The position numbers and the translations under genes are program-made. Of a stretch of DNA of 64,000 bases, positions 27,050-36,617 are shown one piece after another; within the stretch, counting starts at the first letter, position 1; every line of letters begins with the position of its first letter. The stretch is taken from assembly GCF_012911605.1 (NCBI RefSeq), contig NZ_JAAMPT010000206.1:160496-224495 (forward strand), read 5' to 3'. The DNA is from Flavobacterium solisilvae. Lineage in GTDB: Bacteria > Bacteroidota > Bacteroidia > Flavobacteriales > Flavobacteriaceae. Below the pieces are notes generated by a model. It saw only the letters and a program-made list of their open reading frames with translations. It ran no database searches and was not told where the DNA came from.

Positions 27050-27850
27050 TTAATTTTTAACATAAACAGAATTTTCTCCATTCTCTTTAACTAATTTTTT
27101 AGCCACATCATTAGAGATAAACAATATGTTGGTAATTATTGCTTCTCGAAGTTTGTTCTCGTTGATTCCATAAAAATTATAAGGAATATAATTGAAACTT
27201 CTCAAAAAAGAAATGATTTCTTCCATTAAACATTGCCCCTCATAGGTTGGGATTAAATTAACTTCGGAAAAAATAAAATCAATTTTATTATTTTCTAACA
27301 TTTGCTTGCATCCTTTTAATGCTTTTAACTCATATCCTTCGATATCTAGTTTAAGAATATCAATTTTATCAATATTGTTTTCTAAACAAAAATCACCAAT
27401 AGAAATAATTGGCACATTTAATTTTTGGTACTTTCTTGCTAAATTCGATTTATGAAAATCATTTGGCTCTAGAAATGAAGATGTTCCTGTATTGTTGTTT
27501 TTATAAAATTCTAAATTATTTTTTTCATCTCCAATTCCAACATTATTAACCGAAATGTTTTTATTAGTTTCAACACTTTTTTTTAATTTATTGAAAACAG
27601 AAGGATTAGGTTCAAATGAATAAATTTTTGAAGATTTAAAACGTGAACTAAGTTGATAAGTGACATAACCTATATTTGCTCCACAGTCAAATATTACGTT
27701 GGGTTGGTGCTTTAATTTTTCATATAAAAATACTAAATCATCATACTCATTTTTAGTAATTTTTCTTTTCTCTCTAAGCAACCTCATTTTAACTCTCCTA
27801 AAGAAATTTTTTCTGAAAATAAATCGGGTAAAAATATTTTTATAATACAT
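27050..27850 (-). CDS. FkbM-family SAM-dependent methyltransferase
   Basis: A 266-residue Rossmann methyltransferase. The SAM-binding motif I is VIFDCGANIGYVTYQL (about residues 53-68), followed by the acidic SFEPNPSVF motif II and the ILKLDIEGYELKALKG motif typical of FkbM. In glycan loci FkbM enzymes usually O-methylate a sugar hydroxyl. Its position among glycosyltransferases fits a methyl decoration of the growing glycan. The first ~40 residues are basic and may hold it near the membrane. Confidence 0.87.
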   Translation of the reverse strand: MYYKNIFTRFIFRKNFFRRVKMRLLREKRKITKNEYDDLVFLYEKLKHQPNVIFDCGANIGYVTYQLSSRFKSSKIYSFEPNPSVFNKLKKSVETNKNISVNNVGIGDEKNNLEFYKNNNTGTSSFLEPNDFHKSNLARKYQKLNVPIISIGDFCLENNIDKIDILKLDIEGYELKALKGCKQMLENNKIDFIFSEVNLIPTYEGQCLMEEIISFLRSFNYIPYNFYGINENKLREAIITNILFISNDVAKKLVKENGENSVYVKN

Positions 27851-27858
27851 AATTCTAA

Positions 27859-29028
27859 TTATTGATAAAATTCTATAAATCTTTCTTTTTGTTTCTCCAA
27901 ACTAAACTCATTTTGAACTCTCAAAATAGCTTGTTCTTGAATATTTTTTTTTTCGGCTTCTGGTAATTGTATGACTTGCTTTATTTTTTCAAAAAGCAAT
28001 TTTGAATTTTGTTTAGCCACTACAAAACCGGTTTGATTATGTAACACATTTTCGCTCAAACCTTCAGCATCAGAAACTATACATACCAATCCCATGGCTT
28101 GGGCTTCAAGTACCGCATTACAAAAACCTTCCTGAATACTGTATTGTAAATAAATATCGGTTTTTGACAACTCTTCTTTAATTTCTTGCGGTGATAGTTT
28201 TCCTGTAAATGTTACATTTTCAGACAATCCCAATTGATGCACCGCAAAAACCAAGCGTTCTTTTTCTATTCCATCACCAATCATAGTATAATGAAATTGA
28301 ATTCCATCAGTTTTCAACAAAGCTAAGGCTTCAAGTGTATATTCTAAACCTTTTATCCAATGTAATCTAGCGATGGTCTTGATTTGAAGAATTCCAGTAG
28401 ATTTTTTTATTATCAATGCTTCAAAAAGATTTATATCAATTGCAGGAGTAATTTTTGAAATATTTGCTTCTGAAATACCCTTTTCCTCCAAACTTTTTTT
28501 CATTCCATCAGACAAAACATGATACTTTACACTTTTAGAAGATAATATTTCATAACAATTCTTATTTTTTTGCGGATAAACATAATGGTCATAACCTCTA
28601 AAACTCACTGCCATTTTTGCTACTATGGCTTGAGCAATATTTTCTCTTTCTATAGCCATAGTTCCAAAACCAAAATGCAACCAATCTAATTTTTGAGTTA
28701 ATAAAAATTGATTTGATACTATACTTTTGAAGTTTTTTATAAAAGAAACATTATCTTTTTTATTGAATTTATACAACCTGTAACTTCTCTTGGGATTTAT
28801 AAAAATCATCTTTAAAAGTTCCAAAAGTAAATTCCAAAGAACTATAATTTTGTTTCCATTTAATTTTGGAGCTTTAACAACAGTACAATTATGATACTTA
28901 CTTTCGGCTTCAGAATTGTTTACAAATAAAATAACCGTATGTCCATTTTGTTGTAAACCAACTATCTTATTCTTAAAAAAAGTTTCAGAATAAGAAGGAA
29001 TATTAGGCAAAACAAGTCCTATCTTCAT
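27859..29028 (-). CDS. Glycosyltransferase family 4 protein
   Basis: A 389-residue GT-B enzyme. The donor half shows IKTIARLHWIKGLEYTLEAL, TMIGDGIEKERL, VTFTGKLSPQE and IQEGFCNAVLEAQAMGLVCIVSDAEGLSE. It is closely similar in style to the next upstream gene at 29025 (HWVKGYTYSIDAV, GIANVVLEAMQLGTLVLSTDCGG). Both carry the H-W-x-K-G variant of the usual R-x-x-x-K-G motif, so the two are probably related paralogs. It overlaps that gene by 4 bases. Confidence 0.85.
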   Translation of the reverse strand: MKIGLVLPNIPSYSETFFKNKIVGLQQNGHTVILFVNNSEAESKYHNCTVVKAPKLNGNKIIVLWNLLLELLKMIFINPKRSYRLYKFNKKDNVSFIKNFKSIVSNQFLLTQKLDWLHFGFGTMAIERENIAQAIVAKMAVSFRGYDHYVYPQKNKNCYEILSSKSVKYHVLSDGMKKSLEEKGISEANISKITPAIDINLFEALIIKKSTGILQIKTIARLHWIKGLEYTLEALALLKTDGIQFHYTMIGDGIEKERLVFAVHQLGLSENVTFTGKLSPQEIKEELSKTDIYLQYSIQEGFCNAVLEAQAMGLVCIVSDAEGLSENVLHNQTGFVVAKQNSKLLFEKIKQVIQLPEAEKKNIQEQAILRVQNEFSLEKQKERFIEFYQ

Positions 29029-30203
29029 TGGTTTAAAACGGTTTTATACAACGAAATCATATCGTTAATCATTTTATCTTCGGTATGATTTTTATTGATG
29101 GTTTCCTTTGCATTCGAAATTATGTTGTTTTTTTCATTTTCTGTAAGCTTCATTATTTCGAGTACTGCATCGGCTATTTTTTGAGAATTTCTAACAGGAA
29201 CAATAAATCCATTTTTCTTGTGCTGGATCACTTCATTCATTCCACCACAATCAGTTGATAAAACTAAAGTTCCTAACTGCATTGCTTCTAAAACTACATT
29301 TGCAATTCCTTCTTCAACGCTTGGCAATAGTAATAAATCCGAATTGTTCATCATTTTTTGAACTTCTGAAAAAGGAATATTTCCTAATAAAACAACATTA
29401 TTCTCAAGCTGATAATTCTTTATTTTAAACAATAATTCTTCTGAATTTTGTCCACCAATAATAGTGTATTTTACATTAACTCCATGACTGACCAATATTT
29501 TTACAGCATCAATAGAATAAGTATAGCCTTTTACCCAATGGTTTCTTCCTACTGAAATGATTTTAAATTCACCTCCTTCATTTTCTTCTCTTGGATTATC
29601 ATTTTTAATTTCAGAAAGTCCACTGTAAACCACTTTTATTTTTTCAGCAACTGCGCCATATTTTTGAGCTTCTAATGAAATTGCTTTGGAAACGGCATGA
29701 AAACCATCAACTTGTGGAAAATACTTTCGATAGATTTCAGCTAATTTTGGATCAAAAATTGGAGAATAATTTATATGAACGCCTCGAAAACTTACAACCA
29801 ACTTAATACCAAATTGTTGCACCCAATACCAATCGGAAATACTTTTTGCCCATTGAATATGAAAAACATCAGGTTTATACCAAAGAACTGGATAATACTT
29901 TATTTTGGACAACGTTTTGTTTTTTGTGTTTTGATTTATAAATATATCAAGTGTCTTTTTATCTTTTCTATTAAACAAAAACAAAAGCACGCTATATTTT
30001 ATCAATAGTAAAAATTTAAAAAATCGATTATCCGAGTAACTTTTTACAAAAATTGATTTACTTTGATAGTTTACTTTTCTTTTTTGATAACCAAACAAAT
30101 AAACTAAGTAATCGTTTTTTGACATACCTAAAATAAGTCTTTCAATAAAAACAGTACTTGGTATTTCACCCGAATAAATTGCTATTTTAACTTTTTTACT
30201 CAT
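29025..30203 (-). CDS. Glycosyltransferase family 4 protein
   Basis: A 392-residue GT-B enzyme. The N-terminal half shows a VKSYSDNRFFKFLLLIKYSVLLF hydrophobic stretch, perhaps peripheral membrane association. The donor half has SVGRNHWVKGYTYSID, YTIIGGQNSEEL, VVLLGNIPF and VEEGIANVVLEAMQLG. It resembles the adjacent paralog in the unusual HW-x-KG motif. It overlaps the asparagine-synthase-like gene (30200) and the downstream GT4 gene by 4 bases each, so translation is probably coupled. Confidence 0.85.
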   Translation of the reverse strand: MSKKVKIAIYSGEIPSTVFIERLILGMSKNDYLVYLFGYQKRKVNYQSKSIFVKSYSDNRFFKFLLLIKYSVLLFLFNRKDKKTLDIFINQNTKNKTLSKIKYYPVLWYKPDVFHIQWAKSISDWYWVQQFGIKLVVSFRGVHINYSPIFDPKLAEIYRKYFPQVDGFHAVSKAISLEAQKYGAVAEKIKVVYSGLSEIKNDNPREENEGGEFKIISVGRNHWVKGYTYSIDAVKILVSHGVNVKYTIIGGQNSEELLFKIKNYQLENNVVLLGNIPFSEVQKMMNNSDLLLLPSVEEGIANVVLEAMQLGTLVLSTDCGGMNEVIQHKKNGFIVPVRNSQKIADAVLEIMKLTENEKNNIISNAKETINKNHTEDKMINDMISLYKTVLNQ

Positions 30204-31573
30204 TCTTTATTTTTGAAAAACAATGAAAGTGTTAACAGCATGCTAACCGAATGCGAATAATAAACATCATCAATTGTTTTAAATTTTTGATAAAAATCTT
30301 TAGTAATTGTTGAATCTAAAATATCATTCATTTTAGGATTATTGAATAGCCAATTTTGCAATTGCTTTTCATTTTCGGCTCCTAAAAACTGTAGTTCCCA
30401 ATTTCTTTGAATAAACTTTTGAGGATTAATAGTTCTTTTTACTTTATCAAAAATTCTATAAGGTAAATTATAAGGCGTTTTATTTAAATGATAATTGTAC
30501 AAATTAAAAGGCTTTTGACTTTGCCATGTTATCTCTGCTAATTTCGAGTTTCTCATTTTCAGATATTCAATCTGAATTTGCCTTTTGGCTAAATATTTTT
30601 CGGGAACAGTACAAATAAATTCACACATTCGGTTATCATAATACGGAAGTGAAATTGGGCGCTGACTTTCAAAAATAGACAAATTTGTACTTGTCCATCT
30701 TGGTGCCCAATACAAACTTTTGAAAGCTCGAATTTGTGCATTGGCACTTTCGGGAATATTGATTTTTACTAATAAATCCTTTAGCCTTTCGTATAGATAA
30801 TCTTTAAAATCTCCTTCAATATTCCATGCTTTCCAAAGCGAAGTAGCCAATGCTAAACCTCCTTTTTTGAGTACTTTTTTGAGTAAAATTTCAACTTGAT
30901 TTTCTACCGATAAATCATCTGGAATTCCCATGTCATCAAAAAGTACATCGCCCCAATGTCCTAACGAAAAAACATCACCCATTGCCGCATATTTTTCGAT
31001 AAAAGCCATTTGCCTTGGATGTGTAAAATCGGAATAACAGCCGTTAATTTTGGCTAAATCTTCAATTTTATCCCATAAATAGCCATTCGGAATTTTCCAA
31101 TTATGAAACGGAAAACCGCAAACTTTTGCTATTCTTTCAGAATATTTGGTTTCATCGTGTCCACCTGAAAAACTGTAACTATACGAATTTACATCTGCCT
31201 TGATATGATGGAGTCCACACGCTTGCGTTCGACTATCCAAACCTCCTGACAGAGCGAGAATTACTTTTTTGTTTTCGGATTGTTCTTTTAGAATTTGTTC
31301 AAAAAGAAATGCGAATTCTTCTGTAATTTGTTTTAAAGAACGTTCTTTTGGATTGTAAAACCATTTGAAATATTCTTTTTCTGAAATGATTTTATCGTTT
31401 TCGATTTTATATTCCGTAGCCGGTTTTAGTGCTTTTTGTTCTACAAAATAAGAGTCGTCATCCAAAAAAAAACCCAAAGCCGAAAAAACACAAATGGCTT
31501 TCAGGTCAAGTGTTTTTTGCTCTCCTGTAAAAATTACTTTTGACGGAATTATGTTGGTTTTAATTTCTCTCAT
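30200..31573 (-). CDS. Asparagine-synthase-like protein without a complete glutaminase domain
   Basis: A 457-residue protein with the ATP pyrophosphatase PP-loop SGGLDSR near residue 110 and a downstream HDETKYSERIA helix, as in the synthetase domain of AsnB. The N-terminus is only ~105 residues, too short for the ~200-residue class II glutaminase domain, and has no catalytic Cys2. It therefore probably uses free ammonia or another nucleophile, or has a different adenylation-type role. In polysaccharide loci such proteins are proposed to amidate uronic acids. That is inference here. The adjacent genes are glycosyltransferases, with overlap on one side and direct abutment on the other. Confidence 0.75.
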   Translation of the reverse strand: MREIKTNIIPSKVIFTGEQKTLDLKAICVFSALGFFLDDDSYFVEQKALKPATEYKIENDKIISEKEYFKWFYNPKERSLKQITEEFAFLFEQILKEQSENKKVILALSGGLDSRTQACGLHHIKADVNSYSYSFSGGHDETKYSERIAKVCGFPFHNWKIPNGYLWDKIEDLAKINGCYSDFTHPRQMAFIEKYAAMGDVFSLGHWGDVLFDDMGIPDDLSVENQVEILLKKVLKKGGLALATSLWKAWNIEGDFKDYLYERLKDLLVKINIPESANAQIRAFKSLYWAPRWTSTNLSIFESQRPISLPYYDNRMCEFICTVPEKYLAKRQIQIEYLKMRNSKLAEITWQSQKPFNLYNYHLNKTPYNLPYRIFDKVKRTINPQKFIQRNWELQFLGAENEKQLQNWLFNNPKMNDILDSTITKDFYQKFKTIDDVYYSHSVSMLLTLSLFFKNKE

Positions 31574-32662
31574 TTATTTTTTGACTAATGACAAATATAA
31601 TTTTTCGTGTTCTGAAATAAATTTTCCCATTGAAAAATTTTCAATGACATAACTGCGTAATTTTTGGCTTATTTCCGTTTTTTCGTCTGTTGTTTTTTTA
31701 TAAAATAAATCGATTTTTTGAGCTAATTCGGAACTGTTTTTTGCTTCAAATAATAATTCTTTAAAATCTTTTAAAACAAAATTTATCCCTGTAATATTTG
31801 AACCCAAAACCGGAACTCCCATACTCATTGCCTCAACCAAAGCCATAGGCATTCCTTCTTTTCTACCTTCGTTTAAAGTTGGAATTACATACAAATCGGA
31901 TTTTGCTAAAAACGGACGAACATCATTGTGTTTTCCTAAAAAACGGATTTGATTTTCTTTGTTCAGTTCTTTTACTTTTTGTTTTAGTTCAGTTGCATAA
32001 TCGCTTCTGTCATCACCTAAAACAGTAAGATTTATATTAGAATTATTTAGTTTTAAAACTGCATCTATCAGTAATTCAACACCTTTTACCGGAACTAAAT
32101 TAGCAACCGTTATTATGTTTAATTTTTCCGAATTTGTTTTTTTAGAAAAATGTTCAGGGCTGTAATATTCGGTATCCAAACCCAAAGGAATTAGTTTTTG
32201 CTGTTTTTTATTTGGAAAATAATTTTTCATTTCTTCATTTATCGTAATTATAAAATCTGAAAGATAACTTCTGATTTTCCAATGGATATTTCCCCAAGTC
32301 ATCGCTTTTTTTGTATAAACAAATTTTGCTCCTCCCAATTTTGCTCCCAAAACTTCTGTCCAGTCACTGCTCCAATGCCACGAATGAACTACATCAAACT
32401 GATATTTTTTAATAAAATCTCTATAAGGTTTTATTCTCTTTAAAATGGTTAAATAAGGTTTTGGTTTGCAAGTTGTTTCGATAAGATGTATCGGAAATCC
32501 TAATTTTTCAACTTCCTGAAAAAAAGTTCCTCTGCTGTGAGAACAAGCAATGTGAACTTCAAATTTTTTCTTATCTAAATTTGCCGCCAAATCATACAAA
32601 ACCTTACCACTTCCGGCAGTATCAAAATTAGGAATGGTATAAAGGATTTTTAGTTTTTTCAT
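31574..32662 (-). CDS. Glycosyltransferase family 4 protein
   Basis: A 362-residue GT-B enzyme. The acceptor half opens LYTIPNFDTAGSGKVLYDLA. The donor half has ITVANLVPVKGVELLIDA, NLTVLGDDRSDYATEL, IRFLGKHNDVRPFLA and the GT4 motif EGRKEGMPMALVEAMSMGVPVLGSNITG. It is a retaining transferase at the cytoplasmic membrane face. The stop abuts the next gene and 42 bases separate it from the GT2 gene upstream. Specificity is unknown. Confidence 0.86.
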   Translation of the reverse strand: MKKLKILYTIPNFDTAGSGKVLYDLAANLDKKKFEVHIACSHSRGTFFQEVEKLGFPIHLIETTCKPKPYLTILKRIKPYRDFIKKYQFDVVHSWHWSSDWTEVLGAKLGGAKFVYTKKAMTWGNIHWKIRSYLSDFIITINEEMKNYFPNKKQQKLIPLGLDTEYYSPEHFSKKTNSEKLNIITVANLVPVKGVELLIDAVLKLNNSNINLTVLGDDRSDYATELKQKVKELNKENQIRFLGKHNDVRPFLAKSDLYVIPTLNEGRKEGMPMALVEAMSMGVPVLGSNITGINFVLKDFKELLFEAKNSSELAQKIDLFYKKTTDEKTEISQKLRSYVIENFSMGKFISEHEKLYLSLVKK

Positions 32663-32704
32663 TTGCTTATTTAACCATTTAAGACATATAAGTTCATATA
32701 AAAT

Positions 32705-33610
32705 TTATTTTTTCACAAAACGTTTAACTCTGTTTTTCAGGTAGTTTTTCCATCTTTTATCTGTAGGATTTTGGAAAAAAGCACATAAAAAAGGAAATAT
32801 AAAATTCTTTATGCTTTTTCCTGAAAGTTCCATCAGATGTTGGGTTGTCATTGCAAATTTGTAATCTTTTTTTGTGATGAGATTCGGGTATTCGTATCTG
32901 AAAGAACGTATCAGTTCTCTTGCTGCTTTGTGTTGCTTTTCTTTGTGTGTAGTAACGGAATTTCTATCTACTCTTCTGTCTAAACGGACTAAGGATTCTG
33001 GAATTCCGTAAACCTCTGAAACTAACGAAAAACGTAAAAAGTAAGACCAATCTACAGAAATACTCGGATAGTGCTTTGAAAAATACAAACCATTATCTGT
33101 ATGAACTGATTTACGGAACATCATACAACTATTAGCAATTTTACTTTGCTCTCTGTACATCCACAAAAAAAGTTCTTTGTTTTGAGGATACTGTTTTTTA
33201 TTTACTAAAAGTCCGGGAAATCGAGAAGTAATTTTGTCTCCATTCCAAAAATCTGCAATACCCGAAACTAAACCAATACTCGGATTATTGTCTAAAATTT
33301 CTGTTTGTAGTTTTAATCTTTCGGGATAATAGAAATCGTCTTGCTCTGCTACTGCTATATATTCTCCCGAACTGCAGCTTACAAGCTTGTTCATTGTAGC
33401 TCCCAATCCCATATTAACGGGATTTTCGAGAATAACCATCTTTTTAAACTTATCCCGATACTGATTTAGTATGTTTAGCGAATTATCTTTTGTCCCATCA
33501 ATACACACCACCAACTCAAAATCCTGAAAAGTCTGGTTGACCAAACTATCCAACGTTTGAGGCAAAGTGCTTTCGCCGTTGTAGATGGGAAGTACGATTG
33601 AGAGTTTCAT
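32705..33610 (-). CDS. Glycosyltransferase family 2 protein
   Basis: A 301-residue GT-A enzyme. The N-terminus reads KLSIVLPIYNGESTLPQTLDSLVNQTF, with the acidic metal/nucleotide motif in YIAVAEQDDFYYPERL. The C-terminal helices include DRRVDRNSVT. It is an inverting transferase. The N-terminal sequence is clearly different from the near-identical trio at 34731, 36614 and 37538, so it is an independent GT2 lineage. It lies between GT4 genes with 40-50-base gaps. Confidence 0.85.
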   Translation of the reverse strand: MKLSIVLPIYNGESTLPQTLDSLVNQTFQDFELVVCIDGTKDNSLNILNQYRDKFKKMVILENPVNMGLGATMNKLVSCSSGEYIAVAEQDDFYYPERLKLQTEILDNNPSIGLVSGIADFWNGDKITSRFPGLLVNKKQYPQNKELFLWMYREQSKIANSCMMFRKSVHTDNGLYFSKHYPSISVDWSYFLRFSLVSEVYGIPESLVRLDRRVDRNSVTTHKEKQHKAARELIRSFRYEYPNLITKKDYKFAMTTQHLMELSGKSIKNFIFPFLCAFFQNPTDKRWKNYLKNRVKRFVKK

Positions 33611-33657
33611 AAATCATTTATTGATTTGTAAAAAGAATTCACTTTTTTAGGCAAAAT

Positions 33658-34734
33658 TTAAACCATTTTTTTATATAAATCTATTAGTCGTTCTATCTCT
33701 TTTTCTGTAGAAAAATTATCATTAACAAAATCAATAGCTTTTTTTGAAAAAGAATAGTATCGTTCTTTGTCTTTCCAAAGTTTTATGGTTTCATCAGCAA
33801 AATAATCAATTTGATTGTAATTGTTTACAATTATAGTTTCGCTTTTAATCCCTGCTTCTGGCAAGCCTCCTGAATCAGACACAATACATGGAATTCCTCT
33901 AGATTGTGCTTCTAAAATTGTTGTAGGAAAAGCATCTGAAAGACTGAGTTGAATCATAAAATCATATTCAGAAAGTTTTCGCAACAAATCTTCATTTGCA
34001 ACTTTTCCTTTAGGAAATACGCAATTATTTAAACCTAAACAATCTATTAAATAATATAATTCTCCTAAATCATTTCCATCTCCATATATATCAAACTCAA
34101 AATCAATATTTTTTTCTTGAAGAGCTTTTGCAAACTGTAAAGTTCCTTCAATGTTTTTTTCCCATGTCATTCTGAAAGCAGAAACAAGTTTTAGTTTGTC
34201 GCCGTTTGGGTATTTTGGTTTTGTATCAGATGGGTTTCCAAATGAAATAGGAATAACAACTATTTTTTCTTCAGAAATACCCCATTTGGTAAGATATTCT
34301 TTTTGATTTTGACTCATCACCACAAAAACATCTACCAAATGTGATTTTTTATTATAAAATTCTCTCCAAGATTTGCTTATCCAAGGTTTTATATAAGTAT
34401 CTCCGCCTCTTAGTGTAATTATAATTTTTGGTTTATTTGGTAATTTTTCAAAAACTAAAAGTTTCCTCCATAAATAGCTGTGTTGAATGTGAACAATATC
34501 AAATTTTGACATTATCTTACTATCTAAAGAAGGAAATTTTGATACTCCTAATTTATATTTTAAGCGTTGTATTTTGTCTTTAAATCCATACGAAACCACA
34601 TTGTAATCCGTTTCTGGACTTTTGGAATAAGTAAGAGAGGAAACAGATTGCTTTTCACGCAATTTCTTTAACAATACCAATAGATACTTTTGGTACGTTT
34701 GCGGATAATTATCATATATGTAGAGGATTTTCAT
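33658..34734 (-). CDS. Glycosyltransferase family 4 protein
   Basis: A 358-residue GT-B enzyme. It opens LYIYDNYPQTYQKYLLVLLK. The donor half shows SAFRMTWEKNIEGTLQFAKAL, FDIYGDGNDLGELYYLI and DAFPTTILEAQSRGIPCIVSDSGGLPEAG. The S-A-F-R-x-x-W-E-K-N variant of the R-x-x-x-K-G region is unusual but the overall pattern is GT4. It overlaps the GT2 gene at 34731 by 4 bases, in an ATGA-type junction. Confidence 0.84.
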   Translation of the reverse strand: MKILYIYDNYPQTYQKYLLVLLKKLREKQSVSSLTYSKSPETDYNVVSYGFKDKIQRLKYKLGVSKFPSLDSKIMSKFDIVHIQHSYLWRKLLVFEKLPNKPKIIITLRGGDTYIKPWISKSWREFYNKKSHLVDVFVVMSQNQKEYLTKWGISEEKIVVIPISFGNPSDTKPKYPNGDKLKLVSAFRMTWEKNIEGTLQFAKALQEKNIDFEFDIYGDGNDLGELYYLIDCLGLNNCVFPKGKVANEDLLRKLSEYDFMIQLSLSDAFPTTILEAQSRGIPCIVSDSGGLPEAGIKSETIIVNNYNQIDYFADETIKLWKDKERYYSFSKKAIDFVNDNFSTEKEIERLIDLYKKMV

Positions 34735-35678
34735 AATTCTTTAACCGTAATCAATTTAAATCTATATGAACTCTTCTTTAAGAAGAAAAAAAAGATTGTG
34801 TAAAAAAATAGTCTAACTTTATTTATAGAGGTCAAATAATTAGCCTCATATACATGTTTAATTACAAATAAGTACTTTTTATTTTCTAAAATAGATTTTA
34901 AATCTGTTAAAAGAAGCTTTACATACTTCATGTATCCTAATTTGTTTTTCTCTTCCCTAAAATAATTCATTATTTTTTCGTGAACCAAATATGAGGATAT
35001 TAATTGTCTCCCATCAATATCAGTATGAGAACTTACAGATAACTGATGTTTCCTTACATAAAACAAAATTTTTTTTTCAGTATGACAAATTTTTATATTT
35101 TTTCTTTGAATAAAAAAATTAAAGAAAAAATCCAAATCTTCATTCCTGCTTAATCCTTCAGAAAAACGCAGTTGTTTGAGACAACTTTTTTTTATTAAAA
35201 ATGGTAGAGGTGAAAAGTTTATTTTATTATCAATCAAATCATTAATGATATTACCGGAAAATGATATGTTTGATACACGGTTTTGAATACCATTTACATC
35301 AAAGTAACCATAACCACAAAATACAATATCTGCATCAGGTTGTTTTGTAATAATATTCATTTTTTCAAAAATGAAATTTTCATCCATAACATCATCACTA
35401 TCAAACCAATTGATATAATCTCCCTTGCTTAGTTCTAATCCGTAATTCCTACACGAACCAACTCCTTTATTGAAAAAATGTGGTCTATGGTAATATCGAA
35501 AACGACTGTCTTTTTCAACATATGCTTCTACTACTTCATCAGTATTATCAGTACTTCCATCATCTACAATGATGCATTCCCAATTTGTGTAGGTTTGTGC
35601 CAAAACGCTATCGAGCGTTTCGCCTATCAGGTGAGCACGGTTATAGGTTGGAATGATTATGGAAACGAGAGGTTTCAT
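34731..35678 (-). CDS. Glycosyltransferase family 2 protein (trio member A)
   Basis: A 315-residue GT-A enzyme. It opens PLVSIIIPTYNRAHLIGETL, then IIVDDGSTDNTDEVVEAYV and the metal-binding WFDSDDVM. The C-terminal ~200 residues diverge from the other two trio members and end in a Phe-rich hydrophobic stretch. The 5' ~185 bases are very similar in DNA to those of the genes at 36614 and 37538, pointing to duplication or gene conversion. It is an inverting enzyme acting on an unknown lipid-linked acceptor. Confidence 0.87.
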   Translation of the reverse strand: MKPLVSIIIPTYNRAHLIGETLDSVLAQTYTNWECIIVDDGSTDNTDEVVEAYVEKDSRFRYYHRPHFFNKGVGSCRNYGLELSKGDYINWFDSDDVMDENFIFEKMNIITKQPDADIVFCGYGYFDVNGIQNRVSNISFSGNIINDLIDNKINFSPLPFLIKKSCLKQLRFSEGLSRNEDLDFFFNFFIQRKNIKICHTEKKILFYVRKHQLSVSSHTDIDGRQLISSYLVHEKIMNYFREEKNKLGYMKYVKLLLTDLKSILENKKYLFVIKHVYEANYLTSINKVRLFFYTIFFFFLKKSSYRFKLITVKEL

Positions 35679-35681
35679 CTT

Positions 35682-36617
35682 TTAAACTTTACGAAATTTT
35701 AAAATAATTCTTTTAAAAATTTTATTAATACTATTTTTCAATACCGATACTTTCCAACTTATCGGGTTATTTATTTTTAAGTATTTATTTAAAATATAAA
35801 ACTCATTTAAAAAACATAATTTACTAATTTTCTGAAAAATAGGATCTTTATATATAATCTTTAAAGATTCTATCAACTCTTCTTGACTAACTGATATTTG
35901 GTGATAATTTAAATGATCTTTTATAGATTGAATATTTTTAATTGTTCTTAAAAACCCCAAATGAATACCATGTATAGGTCTTTGAAAACTTGCTAATAAC
36001 GATTCGTCAAAATCAAAAGCGATTTTATTCATTTCATATAACAATTGTTCATCTCTTACAACATCTTTCATTATTTCATCTCTATAGACTTGATTGTTGA
36101 GTATTTGACAAATAATTGGATTTATCTTTTCAAAATATTGCTTTGTTTCTACAAAATGAAGTCCTGATAGCCGATTTAAAATTACCCCTTTATCATTCTT
36201 CCTGACCATATTTGAAAATGGGACTTTAAAATCCTTAATTTTTCTAACATGTAATTCTAACAATGGTTCTTTTTCGGGCAAAATTAATATGTCAACATCT
36301 CCATAGTATAAATAATCAAAATCAATAAAATACTTGTAATCAAATAGCCAACGAAATAAAGTTTTCGTCCCTCCTCCCCTGATTTTATAATCATTGAAGT
36401 AGTCTAAATTTTGAAAATTAACCGGAATTATCTCAAAGTTCACAAAACCATTGGTCTTTATGGTATCAAGACATTTTAAAACTTTATTGTTTAATGATTT
36501 ATCAATAAAAACTTTAACATAAGCTTCTGGATAAGTCCTCCCAATTGAGTATATGTAATATGGTATGTATTTCTGATATGATCCAAAAATAAATGTTGTA
36601 AAGCATAGTTTTTTCAT
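35682..36617 (-). CDS. Uncharacterised GT-A-like protein with a DVD motif
   Basis: A 311-residue soluble protein. It opens KKLCFTTFIFGSYQKYIPYYIYSI. A YYGDVDILILPEKEP segment near residue 105 looks like the D-x-D nucleotide-sugar/metal motif of GT-A enzymes such as GT8-type. A later GLHFVETKQYFEKI and HGIHLGF fit the C-terminal part of such a fold. I do not recognise a precise family. It lies between two GT2 trio members, with 3-4-base gaps or overlaps, so it is almost surely part of the same glycan pathway. Confidence 0.6.
   Translation of the reverse strand: MKKLCFTTFIFGSYQKYIPYYIYSIGRTYPEAYVKVFIDKSLNNKVLKCLDTIKTNGFVNFEIIPVNFQNLDYFNDYKIRGGGTKTLFRWLFDYKYFIDFDYLYYGDVDILILPEKEPLLELHVRKIKDFKVPFSNMVRKNDKGVILNRLSGLHFVETKQYFEKINPIICQILNNQVYRDEIMKDVVRDEQLLYEMNKIAFDFDESLLASFQRPIHGIHLGFLRTIKNIQSIKDHLNYHQISVSQEELIESLKIIYKDPIFQKISKLCFLNEFYILNKYLKINNPISWKVSVLKNSINKIFKRIILKFRKV

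Noticed and set aside
32663..32704. Internal promoter in the gap between the GT4 and GT2 genes
   Set aside because: No TAnnTTTG and TTG pair at suitable spacing on the minus strand.
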